Below the pieces are notes generated by a model, which had not been told where the DNA came from, searched no databases, and saw only the letters and a program-made list of their open reading frames with translations. Made by a program: the position numbers and the translations under genes. From NCBI RefSeq assembly GCF_050436995.1, contig NC_134766.1, positions 3,658,001-3,722,000 on the forward strand: 64,000 nt of DNA. The letters are read 5' to 3'. Of this stretch, positions 1-12,238 are shown in pieces. Every line of letters begins with the position of its first letter. Position 1 is the first letter of the stretch. This DNA is from Anticarsia gemmatalis. Its lineage: Eukaryota; Arthropoda; Insecta; Lepidoptera; Erebidae.

Positions 1-7
1 TTTGATA

Positions 8-247
8 TAAATGCAGTCGCAAAATTGCATGATATACATATGTATATACGATAAGCAGTATGCATCGGTCCTCTCACATGATTTCAGCATACATTACTTT
101 ATTTTAATTAAGCAAAAACGACGTGAAACTATGATACAATAACAAAAGCTATTTCAATTACGTCTAAATATATCAATGCAGTAGCAAAATTGCATGATAC
201 ATATACGATAAGCAGTATGTATTGGTCCTCACATGATTTCAGCATAC
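8..247. repeat. Direct duplication of about 80 bp
   Basis: Bases 8-92 and about 170-247 share nearly the same sequence: a run including GCAAAATTGCATGAT, then ACGATAAGCAGTATG, then TCACATGATTTCAGCATAC. The copies differ by small indels and a few substitutions and are about 160 bp apart. The origin is unclear; the left copy may extend beyond the window. Confidence 0.75.
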
Positions 248-293
248 TTCCAAATATACATTAGAAGTATATTAAGCGGGAATATCTCCTACC

Positions 294-404
294 CCCGGTT
301 TCTGAGGTACATTTAGCGGTAGTTTATCTATTCAATAGAGTTTAAACTCATATAAAAAACGCTATTGAATAGATAAACTACCGCTAAATGTACTCAGAAC
401 CGGG
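294..404. repeat. Long foldback (MITE-like) element
   Basis: The left arm (294-338) and right arm (362-404) are nearly perfect inverted complements of about 43-45 bases, separated by a loop of about 23 bases. The arms begin with CCCGGTTTCTGAG and end with CTCAGAACCGGG. TA dinucleotides flank the structure, which would fit a TA target-site duplication, but superfamily assignment is uncertain. Confidence 0.75.
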
Positions 405-914
405 CACTAATCATAAAACTACGATAATAACGAAGACAAAAGCAGTTCAAAGTACAACTGCAAAATCAACACTCCTTCGATGAATACAACGGCCAGGTGT
501 CCTCTCTGACGTCACAGCACACGAGTGCACGTGCACTGAAATGCACTTAAAACACTGCGCCCGCGCATATGACTGCACTCAATGCACTGTATTATACACT
601 ATTGGTAATTACTCGTTTCACATTGTAATTTTTAAGTTTATTAGCTGTAGATAAAAAAGTGTTATAATTACAAAATGTTATTTATAGTGGTAAAAATATA
701 ATTATAAGGAAAAAAAATACATATATATACGTGTACAGGAAAATTCTGTTTAATCAAAAAGTCACGTGAAACCATATCGGAATGGAAAAAGCCATTATTA
801 CTATGACCAAAGTTCCTCTTTCAAGAGCAATTTTACATTTATCCTTCCCACATAAAAAAAAACACAGTAGCGACAAAGAAAACTAACTATATTACCTATT
901 TTGATAAGAATCGA

Positions 915-1136
915 GCCATCTAACAACCGTAGCGCCGCGTGTGGTGGGTTCGAATCCCACCCGGGACAAATCTTTGTGTGATGAGCACGAGTATTTGTTC
1001 TGAGCCTGGATGTTAATTTATCTATATAAGTATGTATTTAGAGGTATATAAGTATGTTTATCAGTTATTTGGTTACCACAGTACAAGCTCTGCTTAGTTT
1101 GGAATCAAAATGACCGTGTGTGAGTTGTCCAATAAT
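915..1136 (+). mobile_element. tRNA-derived SINE, family A, 5'-truncated
   Basis: The sequence contains a pol III B-box (GGTTCGAATCCC) followed by a body almost identical to the copy at 8148-8400, including the stretch with TATATAAGTATG repeats and GTGTGAGTTGTCC near the end. The A-box part seen in the other copy is missing or diverged. It is a SINE fragment, not a tRNA gene, because no acceptor or anticodon structure surrounds the B-box. Confidence 0.8.
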
Positions 1137-3860
1137 ATTTATTTATCTTTGGCTACTTTTTCAAGTCTCCCCGACCTAGATTTGAACAGAATTGAGCATA
1201 ATTATGTACGTAGGTCTGTACATAGATCCTTCTAGCAATATTGCATGCAGATAAACACGTAATTGTAAGTACATGTGCACTCGAGGCGTCGCCAGCGAAA
1301 CGAAAGTTAACTCATATACTAAATGATCTAGCGGTATTTTGTAGGTGTTTAGAACTAACGCTTTGAAGAGATCCGTTGACTGAGAGTTACAGCGACAATA
1401 TACTGTATTAAGTAGCGATTTTTTGGACGTAACGTTATCCGAAGGATAATTTTGATGTTTTGACATGTATAATATGGTAAAGCTGACAAAACTGCATTTT
1501 CTTTCGTCGAATATATTTATATATGGCGATGGATAAATTGGTCCAAAGTTAAATTTTTACGGTACCCACAAGGATTTTTTGAAAGTCAACCATTATAGTA
1601 ATTTTTCAAAATGTTATCTGCAAAAAAGAATTGTAAATCCATTTTCATATGAGGACAAAGTTCCGGTGCTATATTTGGGCTAACTGTATTCTGTATGATA
1701 TATTTTATTTTAAATATTGGAGGATAAAAAACTAGGTTTGGCTGACGTCAATACTTTGCTACTACATTGACCCTAGTATAAATAATATAATTATAACTGT
1801 AAAAAGAATCGCGCCTCTAAAAATAATAGATAGAGTTCTACCTAGTAATTAAATAAAACTACACGTCTCTATCTTTACCTGTTTAACTGTCAAGCTTAAA
1901 CTGACACATATGCATGAAATCATGCCATTTCGTATGGGTGTAGGCCAAAAAAGAAGAGTAAGAGGAAGAGGGAAGAGATCAAAGACTGGCAAAGACTGCC
2001 ACTTGCTAGGATCAATTTATCAATATTCATGAACAAACTCACCAAAAATCTGCCATTAGTAGAAATGAGACTCCGTAAAAAACGCAAATTTATACAACGT
2101 AACAGGCAAAGTAAAAATATACTGTAATTCAGTGCACTTAATCCGCAGATACAGCAGATAGTACCGTTGCACCAAAAAGTTTACAACAAATAAGCTCATT
2201 ATAATCGAATAAAAATAATCTAGAGTTTTTTATCAACAGCGAAGTGAACCTATGACCTCATTGAGAACAATTACACCATTCCAAAGAGGTAACAACAATA
2301 CTTATCGGGAGAACGATAATTTTACTGCGGCAAAACATGACTGTGGAACTGATAAAATTGGTAGGTAACCAAGCACGCTGACAAAAAAAAATTGTAGGCT
2401 AAAATATGTAATTTATCATTAAAGTAAACATTCACGCATATTAGCAGTAATAATAGGCAAGTAATAGGCAAGAAAAATATACGTCTTACTTCGAAAACCC
2501 ATTCAATGAATCTTGATAAGCTGATCTCTTATTTAATTTTTGGATCACACAACAAAGAACCGTAAGATTAACTCATTACATATTACATCAAATGGTAGTT
2601 AAACATCAAAGATACTTATTCAAAAGCAGTGAAACCAGCCATTAAATAAATTTTATAAAGAATGAGCACTTGTTTCTGCCATAGAGTCAATTTGTTTAGC
2701 CCCAAAGAATGTTTCTGCAGCCTTCGACGCCATATTATTGTTACGTGATGTAAATATCTAGAAGTTTATTATTTACTTTCATGATGCAAGTAAATATTAC
2801 TAATTCCAGTGCACATTCATCATAAACATAAAACTCATTGTGGGTTAAGTTTAAATCAATAAAGACGATAACGCATTGTTTATATACCTATGTACCTTTT
2901 TATATTAAGTTGTTTTTTTACTGAAGACTTGTACAACGACCTACAGCATTCTACTGAAGTTTCTGGGCATCCCTCTGACCTCCATAACTTATGCTAGATA
3001 GGTGATTTTGTCAACAGTTGCTTTTTGGGATTCCATACCCCAAAAAGGAAACTCCAGTTTCACTTCTTCTTAATAATTTGCGGGTACTTTATGTATCAGA
3101 TACTGACTTATCGATAAGTCGAAAAACTAGCCCTTAAAGAATTACTAATTGGAATAACGTCTATTTATTTTATTATTTTTTCAGTTTATTACAAAGAAAT
3201 TATCCAATATTTTAATTTATACATAACTGTAGTTTATTAATCAACAGTTCCCACGACAAACTACGTAGCAGTTTAAGACAATTGTAGTTTTTCTACAAGA
3301 GTCATCGGCCGGCGGCTCCAGTCCTTTTATCGTAATAATTTAGTAGGAAGTTACTACCATAAAAGACTAAGCAGCCGTGACTTGCATCTACGTTACATAT
3401 CTCCATTTTAAACCAAACTGTTTCTGAATTCCAACTATATACATGCCCAAAATATTATGTAGAGCAAATGCGTCACATTATCTCTCTTTATTACTCACTA
3501 CTTCCAAGAAATAAAATAAACTGTTGTCTTTTTATGCCAAAATACATAGTTACAGAAGACAGTAACATCATAATATGATAATGTTATCAAGAACAGTAAT
3601 ATATGGCAGCATTGTCTGTGTTAGAGCTTATCTGATCATTTGAATATACAAGCACTTTACTTAAGACTCTTGAAAACAAAAGGATATAAGAAAACTGTAC
3701 GATCTGAAGTTGAGACTGTTGGGTCGTTATCGACTTTAGTTCAAGTAGGACATAAATTAATTAAGTTATAGACTTCTAAGCTTAAAAATGGCCTACTAAA
3801 ATGTATTTTTTTGTTCATAATCTTCAGATGGCACCCCAATTTACCACAATGGACAAAACC

Positions 3861-3932
3861 TTCTTCTTATCGTATGGTTTGTGGTCAACATAGTGTCAAA
3901 GTTGTTCAAGCCGCCCGAAGGCCTTTAACGTT
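3861..3932 (-). mobile_element. 5S-rRNA-derived SINE, 3' fragment
   Basis: This stretch matches the 3' third of the longer copies at 9115-9379 and 22404-22656, with the shared blocks TCGTATGGTT, GTGTCAAAGTTGTT and GCCGCCCGAAGGCC. The 5S-like promoter portion is absent, so it is a 5'-truncated insertion. Confidence 0.7.
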
Positions 3933-5449
3933 TGACTTTGTATTTCAGGCACCCGAATAGTGAGGATCAGAGAATAAGAGGCGCGAGAATCCTGACTTGA
4001 TCCTAACATATTAAGCAACGGACCCGAAATAGGTAGGCCACCAGGTAGACACCATGTAATTTTAAAAGAGTAACTGCTTTAGTTGCCAATCTTGAATGTA
4101 TAGTTTTCTTCGTAAAGAGTTTATTGTTTAAACAACTCCCGGCAATGATTCCAGGTGGTGCAACCCTGACACAATAATGACATGACGTCGAACATCTCGT
4201 GGCAATGGTCGCGATGGCGATGACTCAACACCGGAATTCATGGCGTCATTTATTTACCAACAGCACTGGAAAACTATAGGTTCTATAGTAAACAATTAGA
4301 GACGCATCAATAGATGCTTAGAGCATAGTACCCTTTTCTTTTCTCTGAATGCTTAGGGCACAGTTATAGCGGTCCATGCCTGAGACAGAATAATTGCTAG
4401 TATTTTTCAAGATTGTCTGGGCTTACTTGGCAAAATTACGACGAAGTATAGCTTTCAGCTAGAAAAAAGATTCTTCGTAAAATAAAATATAGCAATTATA
4501 TTATTATATTCCAGATATTTTCGGTAGTCGTAGTAAGTGATAATAAGATCCCGAAAAAGATAATCAACTTGGACAATGTAGTATTGACCTGACCCGAAAT
4601 ATGCCTGTAAACGGCTTTACACTTTGGAGTGTACTATCGAACCAACTGAATCATGACCCATTTTGCCGATAATTCGCTTGACACCGTCAAAACAGTAAGA
4701 ATTTCATCTTTATCGTCAAATAGGCACTTAGGACATTTTAAACATGCATACGACTGTGTTATGATGTATTACGACTACAGACAACTTTGACCTTTGTTAT
4801 TACAGTACGAAGATACTTTTTCGATAAATCACTCTTAATTTGAATCTAGAATGTAAATAGTCTAAACTCTTTTCATTACGAAAAAACCTATTTGTGTCAA
4901 ATATCAAATAGCACGTCATTTAGAAATCTGTGAAACGATTAGGGTAGCCACTATAGTCATTGCCCATCATACAGTGATTGCCAATGTTAAGGAATAATAC
5001 GTTTATCTTAATTTCTAAAGTAACCAGTTCAAATTAATTGCGATGCGATATAAGTAGGTATGTCACTTTTAGAATATTGGTAACATTTTTAATTTATAGA
5101 GCTCATGTCCGACGTTTGTGCGACAGGTGTGTAGTTCGAAAAGAAAAAGTAGGTAAGTTAGTTGCAATATTTGTTAAGGATAACACATTTGAATTAACAG
5201 TATTCGCTAGTATTTTTTGTTTTTAAGTGTTTTATATTGAATTAGTACAAAGTTATTGAATTTGTTTCATTTCATTGGATTGATGTTCTTTTAGAAAGAA
5301 TATTTAAGTTGCGTTTATAATAGAGTTTATGTCAATGTTTTACTAACTAAAGATACTATTGACCAAAATTGTGTACCAATTCCTCAACCGGGTAATAACT
5401 ATGCTGGTTACCCTATATTATTTAAATTTTTATAGTTACATTATTTCCT

Positions 5450-5560
5450 CTAATGGCCGAATAAACCATGTCCTGAGTGGGTATCGAACCCACTCCTGAC
5501 GCGTCGCAGTCGTAACATCAACCCACTACGCCACAGAGCCTGTTGAAAACGGTAGCAAAG
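5450..5560 (-). mobile_element. tRNA-derived SINE head, family B
   Basis: On the minus strand an A-box-like GTGGCGTAGTGGGTT is followed about 40 bases later by a B-box, GGTTCGATACCC. This is the usual tRNA-type head of a lepidopteran SINE. No closed cloverleaf is apparent, so I do not call a functional tRNA gene. The downstream limit is approximate. Confidence 0.6.
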
Positions 5561-7454
5561 CATTATTGTATTGGCGCACAAAGATTTGTCGCAATAATGA
5601 CAGATAACAAATTCATTACTAAGGAAACGTAGGTTCAAGCCAATTTCGACCTACGCGTATATAGACGTGTTTTAGAAAATGAGCACATGGTGGGTCATGA
5701 TTCAGTTTGTTCGATAGTACATATTCCTGTACAAATTCCGATTAGCTTCAAAACAGTGTAGGCACGTAATCTAGTTAAACTAACATTTTCCTCAAAGATA
5801 GCAACCAATAAACACGGTAAACAGAATCGGTAACAGCTAAATTGCGTTATAAACTGAAGTCTGAAAGCATTACAGATTTACTACGGAACCCGTGCTCTTA
5901 TGTAATATATAGTTTAAGTGGTATGTGGAGTGAATCATCACGTGATGACGTCTTTTTCCATAGAATATGGATGATAGGAACAAGAGTAATGATGCTTTTT
6001 ATTGTCACGTGGCATGATATAAGTAAGTCGTTTTTCGACCAATGCGATTCATCTAAAGAAATCGAGTGTTTTTTTTTATTACATCATCCCTGCGTTATAT
6101 ATCCCAGGGTGAAGGTTTCACCGTTTAAAATGTTAGTTCCATAAACCACTTCACCAAAATTTACCCGATCCGGGGATCGAACACGGAACAAGCAGGCAGG
6201 GCAGTTTAAACATAATTTGCAACGGTAATCAACAACATAATGCGTCAACGTACTTAAGAACTAACGTACGTAAAAACTGTATGTCAGTTTTAAACAGTAA
6301 AGTTACCCACTGAAAAAATACGACGTCAACTCACAAAACCTTTTTTCCAAAGGCCTACAATTCTATACTTCACGTTTCAGTAAGTTTAAAGCCAATTAGT
6401 GCCGAGAGAAAAAAACTGAATGTTGCAAAACAACCTAGCTCGTACATTCAATGTATTCATATACAAAATCAAATAAAAATCTACTTAATAATGTTCTTCA
6501 TAAGTATCAAAATACCTTGACACTCGTTTTCATGAAAGCAAGCGCGATTTCACATATATAGAGTAAAATAAACTCTATACTGAACACATAAGGTATATTT
6601 TCGCATACAATATGTTTGAGTTCAGTGCAAATGCACTAAGTTTGCACTGACACTGTTCACATGGAGGTATAAAAAGTGTATGGAGGAGGAAAGGCATCAA
6701 TAATAATTATTGTGTATTATTATAACAGGGTATTACCAGAGTATTATAATGGGCAATGGTTTTTGGGTTCGTTTGTTAATAAATACAAGGAAAAGGCAGC
6801 TTTATGTGTATTTTATAGACTTATGATTGTATGACAATAAGTTGTGGATTATTACTAAGTGCTTGGTCTAGACATAAAGTTTAGTTTCTAGTTTCTCTAT
6901 AAGAATATTCTTTACCACCTAGCTTCTGCTCGCAACTTCATCTTTCATGAATTTCCTGAAAATCTATTCAGTAAGCTTTAAGTGAAGGAGTAACAAAGAG
7001 ACAAACAGACAAACAAACAAACATACATCCTTATAAACATACTTATTTATAATATAAGTAGGTAACATAAAGACATTTTCCAAGTACAAGTGCACCAATA
7101 AAATCATTTATTTGTTTGACTTTAAATGCCTTTGAAAACATAAATTCGTGACTAATACAACTCATTGTGGACATTTTCTAATCAGTAGCGGTAAAAACAA
7201 GTGTACCTAGTTTTATTTACCTTCAGTTTGCGGTTACACTAAGTATAGACACTAACCAAGAACTGTCCTAAAATAGTGACCAGGTTTTAGAGGTTTGTGG
7301 TAAATATGAGTAATACTGAGTTTCTATTTAATTTAGTTAACTGAAACCATTTTAGGGCATGTAAAACCTTTGTTTTGATGAAGACTATAATTTTAATTTG
7401 TGTCATGTCTTATATTTGTCATCATATTTTTTTTAAAGACAATATATTTACTTA

Positions 7455-7520
7455 GAATTGCTCTTGCATCTCGGGGACTTTTACATACATACAAATAATG
7501 GACGCAAAGTACAACAATAT
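7455..7520 (-). mobile_element. SINE family C tail fragment
   Basis: The sequence GAATTGCTCTTG, followed by a GGGGACTTTTA block, matches the tail of the family C SINE found complete at 26515-26722. The head with the A and B boxes is absent. Confidence 0.6.
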
Positions 7521-8147
7521 GTTGTTCTATGGGTTTGTAGTGGATTTTAGCTCCAAAGAAACAATATAAGTCTAGCTATAAAAATAGTAAGATAGTAAAA
7601 GAAAACCTGTAGTTTAAAATTGGTTGTACTCTGAGTACATACATAGCGTACATTTAAATCCCAAATTAAGGCTTAAAAACTAGCTTTTAAAAGGTGTGAC
7701 ATCCATTTTATAGTTCTCAGTCACAAAAACCTATACATAACAAGTAAAACTGAAAAAACTGAAACAAATATGTTTCCACAGACTAACAAATACACATGTA
7801 TATGTTAAAATCTTATTTGATATGTGCATATTTCTTCACATACAGATGCTTGGTTGTTATCATATTTATAACTTTATTTTACATATACTACTGTGATATA
7901 TTGTGGACTCAAGCTACCTGGAAAATTATAATTATATACAGATTTGCTTTACAGACAAAAAGCTATATGTATGTATGATAAAATGTATGAGGCAAGGTCT
8001 ATAAGGATAATCCTTACAAATCTTGCTTCATTAATTTCATACAGCAGTTGCATTCTTTAGTCTGTGCCTACTCCTATGAAAAAATATATATTCTATGTAT
8101 GTTTGCTGAAAAAGCTATGTATGCATTCTTTCATGAATGATTGTCAG

Positions 8148-8400
8148 TGGTTTAAGCGGTCACCTCGCCGCAACAACCTTAGCGCCGCGTGTGGTGGGTT
8201 CGAATCCCACCCGGGACAAATCTTTGTGTGATGAGCACGAGTATTTGTTCTGAGCCTGGTTGTTAATGTATCTATATAAGTATGTATTTAGAAGTATATA
8301 AGTATGTTTATCAGTTATTTGGTTACCATAGTACAAGCTTTGCTTAGTTTGGAATCAAATGACCGTGTGTGAGTTGTCCAATAATAATAATAATAATATT
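8148..8400 (+). mobile_element. tRNA-derived SINE, family A, near full length
   Basis: The element starts with an A-box-like TGGTTTAAGCGGTCACC, has the B-box GGTTCGAATCCC at about 8200, then the same body as the copy at 915-1136. It ends in an (AAT)n microsatellite, which is typical of SINE 3' ends. Confidence 0.8.
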
Positions 8401-9114
8401 TTAATATTTTTAATCTATGCTTCTTCATCAGTGCTAAGTGGCCAAATCAGTCAAGTTTGGTGTTTACCTAAATGTGTTTTGTGCATTACCTAAGGCTGTA
8501 AAGAATCAAGTGCCCCTTATTTTGCTAGTCACCATGTATTCTAAGTTATCAACTTGGAGTAAATTGATTTAGGACTATTCTTTAATCAGTGAAGCCATCA
8601 ACTAGCTTTGGTTCTTCTTTGAGACATGTGTTTTTGATCTACTTACTTTAAACATTTCTGTGAAAAGTTAGTCATAAAATTATAATAAGCATATGAAATA
8701 AGAAGGTATAGGAAAATATGAAAATTGCATTTACAATATTTAAGCAATGTAAATTTAAAGTAGTGTGTTTATTATGTAGAAGCTATAATCTGGACATAGT
8801 GATAAAATTTCAATAACTTACCTTACCCTACCTTGTAAAAATTGCAATGCCTGAAAAAGGTTACTAAGTTGCCACTACCCTAATATAAGATCCTTTTGTA
8901 TATTACTTAGTAAGCAATAAATGATTTGAATTTGAAATACTTAGATTAATTTAGTAATAAGTGTAACCTATCTTATTGCCTACTGTTTTTATCTCTCTTT
9001 CATGACAATATGCTTAAATGAATTAATAACTCTGTATATCTAGAAATCTAACAATGTAAATAGTCCTTATAAAATAGGTAGCTGTAAGAATGAACTTGGT
9101 GGTGCAATAAAATT

Positions 9115-9379
9115 GAGGCGCCCATAGCCAGTTGCGCTCACCGGTCGGTAAAAAAAAAACGATCTGTGGGTTAAGCAAACCTTGGCGCGGTCATTCCATA
9201 GATGGGTGACCGCATAGTGGTATTTGAGCTGGGCGTGTCTCCGTGCTTCGGAGGGCACGTAAAAAGTTGGTCCCGGTTGTTGTCGATTAAGGTAACAGTC
9301 ATTAAGCCACGTCAAAGGCCTTCGGGCGGCTTGAACAACTTTGACACTAGGTTGACCACTAACCATACGATAAGAAGAA
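9115..9379 (+). mobile_element. 5S-rRNA-derived SINE, near full length
   Basis: The 5' part carries sequence recognisable as the internal control region of 5S rRNA: CACCGGT, then GGTTAAGCAA, then GGCGCGGT and AGATGGGTGACCGC, in the same order as the gene. This is followed by an unrelated body shared with the copy at 22404-22656. The 11-base direct repeat GGTGGTGCAAT at 9098-9108 and 9380-9390 is a probable target-site duplication, supporting LINE-mediated insertion. Confidence 0.75.
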
Positions 9380-10067
9380 GGTGGTGCAATCTCTAGTACA
9401 TTATTTCTTAGCAATGGAACCCAGGAATGGAAATACTTCCATTTAGAAGTCAATGTCACTCAATACACCTTTAATTCAGTTAAAGGTTTAGAATTTTATG
9501 TTAGAAGGAATTGGTTTCCTGTGTAATTAAAACGCAGCTCATATTAAACTTAAATAAATAAATCGAATAGAAATCATCTCGTAGTAGAAATCATTGATAC
9601 AAATATATCTCTGTATGTATCATAAAATCTATCGTGTAACAAACATTATTATAGAAATGCATCATCTTTCAAGTGGGCAGTGTGTGAATTAGCACTCCAC
9701 ACCGTGAAAAACGTCCTCCATTGAAAAAGACCTAATACTTTGAACATTGCACTGTATTTGAAAACAATGAGAATTTAAGACAGTGATGCTACTACGTCAC
9801 AGAAAGAAGGCAGCACTAGCAATCATAGTTACGCGATAGGAAGTCCATAAATCCTGTTCTTAGCCTTTACGTAAAAAAATAGCCCTGTTGTCTTTGTCAA
9901 TAGTAATTGCTACCTCGTGAAAGTACATTCACAGTTTCGTTCCTTTCAATCGTAGACCTTCGTACTTCGATGGGCAGCGTTAAACTTAACAATAAATATC
10001 ACGTTCTACTCCAGCTTAGAGTGTAAAGTAGTAAAACAAATAATTAATTACATAAAATCGTACTCAC

Positions 10068-10180
10068 CAATTTTTGTTGTTATCGTGATTCCTGCTTACA
10101 CAATCGCCAGAAAAACTGCCTTTGGCACAACTAAACACAAAACTAATAAATCACACACACTGGTTAATTATCGCACGAAA
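10068..10180 (-). other. Candidate 5' UTR exon of a minus-strand gene
   Basis: On the minus strand a strong donor, TTG|GTGAGTA, ends a possible non-coding exon at base 10068. It would open an intron running left into the repeat-rich region. No coding continuation was found within the window, and the right limit is a guess. It might instead be chance. Confidence 0.2.
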
Positions 10181-10510
10181 TTTGGACAAGGAAAAAGAAC
10201 AAAATAAATTCAAATAAGAAATATCGGGGAAACAACAATATTCATTCGACAAGTCGTAATATCACCACTTGACAGCTGAAATATTATTAATGGTATAGGG
10301 TGGTAACCAACTTACTAATAATAAAATTCACAATAATTGAGAAGAAGCATTAGTCGAATATCAAATTAGAAGTATCATTTTTTTTAAATTAAGAAATACA
10401 ATGAGTTGTATAAAAATATACAAAACAAGCTTAAAGACGGTATAATAATTTTATAAACGAGCTTACATTAGTAAAAAAAAATATATATAACCTCAACATC
10501 TGTTGTCATA

Positions 10511-10604
10511 TTAGTCGATCGTATTCACGTTGACTCTATTTAGTAACATGATACAGATAAACAAAAAATAGAGATGTTACTAAGATAAACGTGAATCCGA
10601 CTAA
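10511..10604. repeat. Imperfect foldback element
   Basis: TTAGTCG...ATTCACGTT...TTAGTAACAT on the left is mirrored by ATGTTACTAA...AACGTGAAT...CGACTAA on the right, giving a roughly 95-base imperfect hairpin beginning and ending with TTAGTCG and CGACTAA. It resembles a small MITE remnant. Confidence 0.55.
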
Positions 10605-10820
10605 GAATCGGTTAAATAACAAGAATGGATAAAATTACTTTAAAAGTGTTAGACAAAACACGAAAACGACTCTTTTTACAGTGTTTTGTCGAAAATGAAC
10701 AGGAATTTTAATTTGAATATGACTTCATTTTATTAAAACATACTAGAGCATACTTGGGATGGTATCATTTTATTGATTTTCTAACATTGTTCTCAAGCAA
10801 CTGGTTTGATTGTGTTTATA

Positions 10821-11487
10821 ATGGCTCCACTGTGTGTTTTATCGCTATCATTATGTATTTTAAGTTTAAATGGAATACACGAGTGTATAGCAAATCAAAC
10901 TCCCGTGACGTTCACTTTTAAAGAGTATCAATACAAAGATTCTCCAAAGAATGTAGGTTAAAAATATGCCGCTATAAATAATAAAATAAATACATTTTTA
11001 TCACTTTGCTTTCAGTTGCTTGATTACAGACACTATTGATATAAGTCTGAATAAAATAAAAGTTATGAATTAAAATAATTCGAGTTTATTTACGATTTTC
11101 CCGATAAACTGCGTTGAAAACAGAATAATAATCGTGGATGAGAATTTATTTGTTCCAGCGTAATAGAATTTAAATCTTTTCAGGAAATGACATTCAGAGA
11201 ATATGAAACAGCATGTGAACAAAGTGGTGCTTGTAGCCACATGACTGGATTATTAAAAACACGCTGCGTTCGAGAATGCGTTTCACCATCATGCTACAGA
11301 GAACTCTATCAAGTTGACCCGGTAACAAAAACTTTAAAAAAATAATCTTCGACATACGATATAATAAATGAATGATTTTTTTAAAGTTCTATTGCTAATG
11401 TTTCAGCTCGAAGAAGGAGAAATCGATGTTCGATTGAATTCGTTCAAGGGCTGCTTTGTTCAAAGAAGTGGTCGACCTAGAAATTGA
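10821..11487 (+). CDS. Small secreted cysteine-containing protein, three exons
   Basis: Exons are 10821-10952, 11184-11321 and 11407-11487, all joined in phase 0, giving 116 residues. The N-terminus (MAPLCVLSLSLCILSLNG) is a clear signal peptide with cleavage likely near residue 25. The mature part holds a cysteine-rich core with the motif RECVSPSCYRELY near residue 75 and DPLEEGEIDVRLNSFKGC close to the C-terminus. I recall this combination from a widespread eukaryotic family of unknown function, possibly the one Pfam calls DUF4787, but I could not check. Five cysteines in the mature core plus the secretion signal suggest an extracellular or secretory-pathway role. An AATAAA at 11527-11532 lies 40 bases past the stop. 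Junction phases and clean donors and acceptors make the model solid; the function is unknown. Confidence 0.85.
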
Positions 11488-11526
11488 TTTCGTCCAAATG
11501 TAGCATCGTCATTAGTACTGTGTGCT

Positions 11527-11532
11527 AATAAA
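11527..11532 (+). terminator. Polyadenylation signal of the secreted-protein gene
   Basis: AATAAA lies 40 bases after the stop codon, in an AT-rich stretch. Confidence 0.6.
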
Positions 11533-11864
11533 ATTAATAAAATCCGTCGAAAAGTGCGCTTTATGTTATTAGTGAGTATAAACACCAAAATAACTAGCAC
11601 AATAGCTAATATTGATTAACACCTCCATTTTTACACGGGGTATATTTTAAACATGAAGGAGTTACCAATAGGTACCCAAAAAATATTTTCAACTTAAACA
11701 TGCTCAAAAATGACAACTAATAAGATATGGATTTTTTCAGCTCCTCAAAAGCACTGCTGGTGACGAAGTTACATTTGTAAATGGCGTAGCAAGGAAAGTG
11801 TATTAAATACAGACTCAAAACGAATACAAATAATAATATTTAAAGTATCCATTATTCCTTAAAA

Positions 11865-12238
11865 ATGCAAGATAATAATGTGCACATGATCTCTGCCTTA
11901 ATCTTCTTTAGCATTATTTTAAAATATATGACTACCGGAGTGTACATACCTACACAATTGACAACGCAGGTACGAGAAGCGGGCTGGCACGGAATACCTA
12001 TCTTATTTTCCAGCTTCCAAATCACATTCACAGGCGAGGTGGCAGAGTATAACAGAGAATATTTAAAGGCTCTTTTAAACTGAACTGAATGTTATAATAT
12101 TTAAGACTGAGAGTTTTATGGAACGTGTAATTCTATTTCCAGAACATAATATTTGATTGTCGACTGGAGGACTTGAAGGACTCAATTCTTTCTTCGCGCT
12201 ACTTTAAGCTTATTACATTTTCCTGTAAACATAAGTGA
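11865..12238 (+). CDS. Doubtful 66-residue two-exon ORF
   Basis: An ATG at 11865 opens 35 codons with a hydrophobic start (MISALIFFSIILKY) ending at a strong donor CAG|GTACGAG (exon end 11969). A phase-0 acceptor, TTTCCAG, at 12142 leads to 31 more codons and a TGA at 12236-12238, and an AATAAA follows at about 12261. If unspliced, the frame instead gives a 72-residue product ending at 12083. I recognise no family. A further open stretch after a good acceptor at about 11742-11807 (22 codons including the stop, phase 0) lies just upstream and might belong to the same transcript. It could be a lineage-specific peptide, an lncRNA or chance. Confidence 0.25.

Larger units (their letters stand above)
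1..10067. other. Non-coding, repeat-rich region without a recognised gene
   Basis: I found no convincing coding exon in this first 10 kb on either strand. The open frames present are short, AT-rich and lack splice-supported partners or family motifs. The stretch contains several repeat copies listed separately: a direct duplication near the left edge, a foldback, tRNA-derived SINEs and 5S-derived SINE copies. It could be intergenic, or an intron of a minus-strand gene whose first exon may lie just right of it. Confidence 0.6.

Noticed and set aside
5842..6144. Plus-strand open frame of 100 codons
   Set aside because: It begins with a non-ATG codon, has AT-driven composition, and shows no domain, splice partner or polyadenylation context.
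8148..8215. Possible tRNA gene with A and B boxes
   Set aside because: The boxes are part of SINE family A; no cloverleaf closes, and a near-identical body follows in another copy.
9130..9260. Possible functional 5S rRNA gene
   Set aside because: Similarity covers only the internal control regions, the ends do not pair, and the same sequence continues into a SINE body in two places.
9067..9459. Minus-strand open frame of 130 codons
   Set aside because: It lies almost wholly within a 5S-derived SINE copy, so it is repeat sequence and not a gene.
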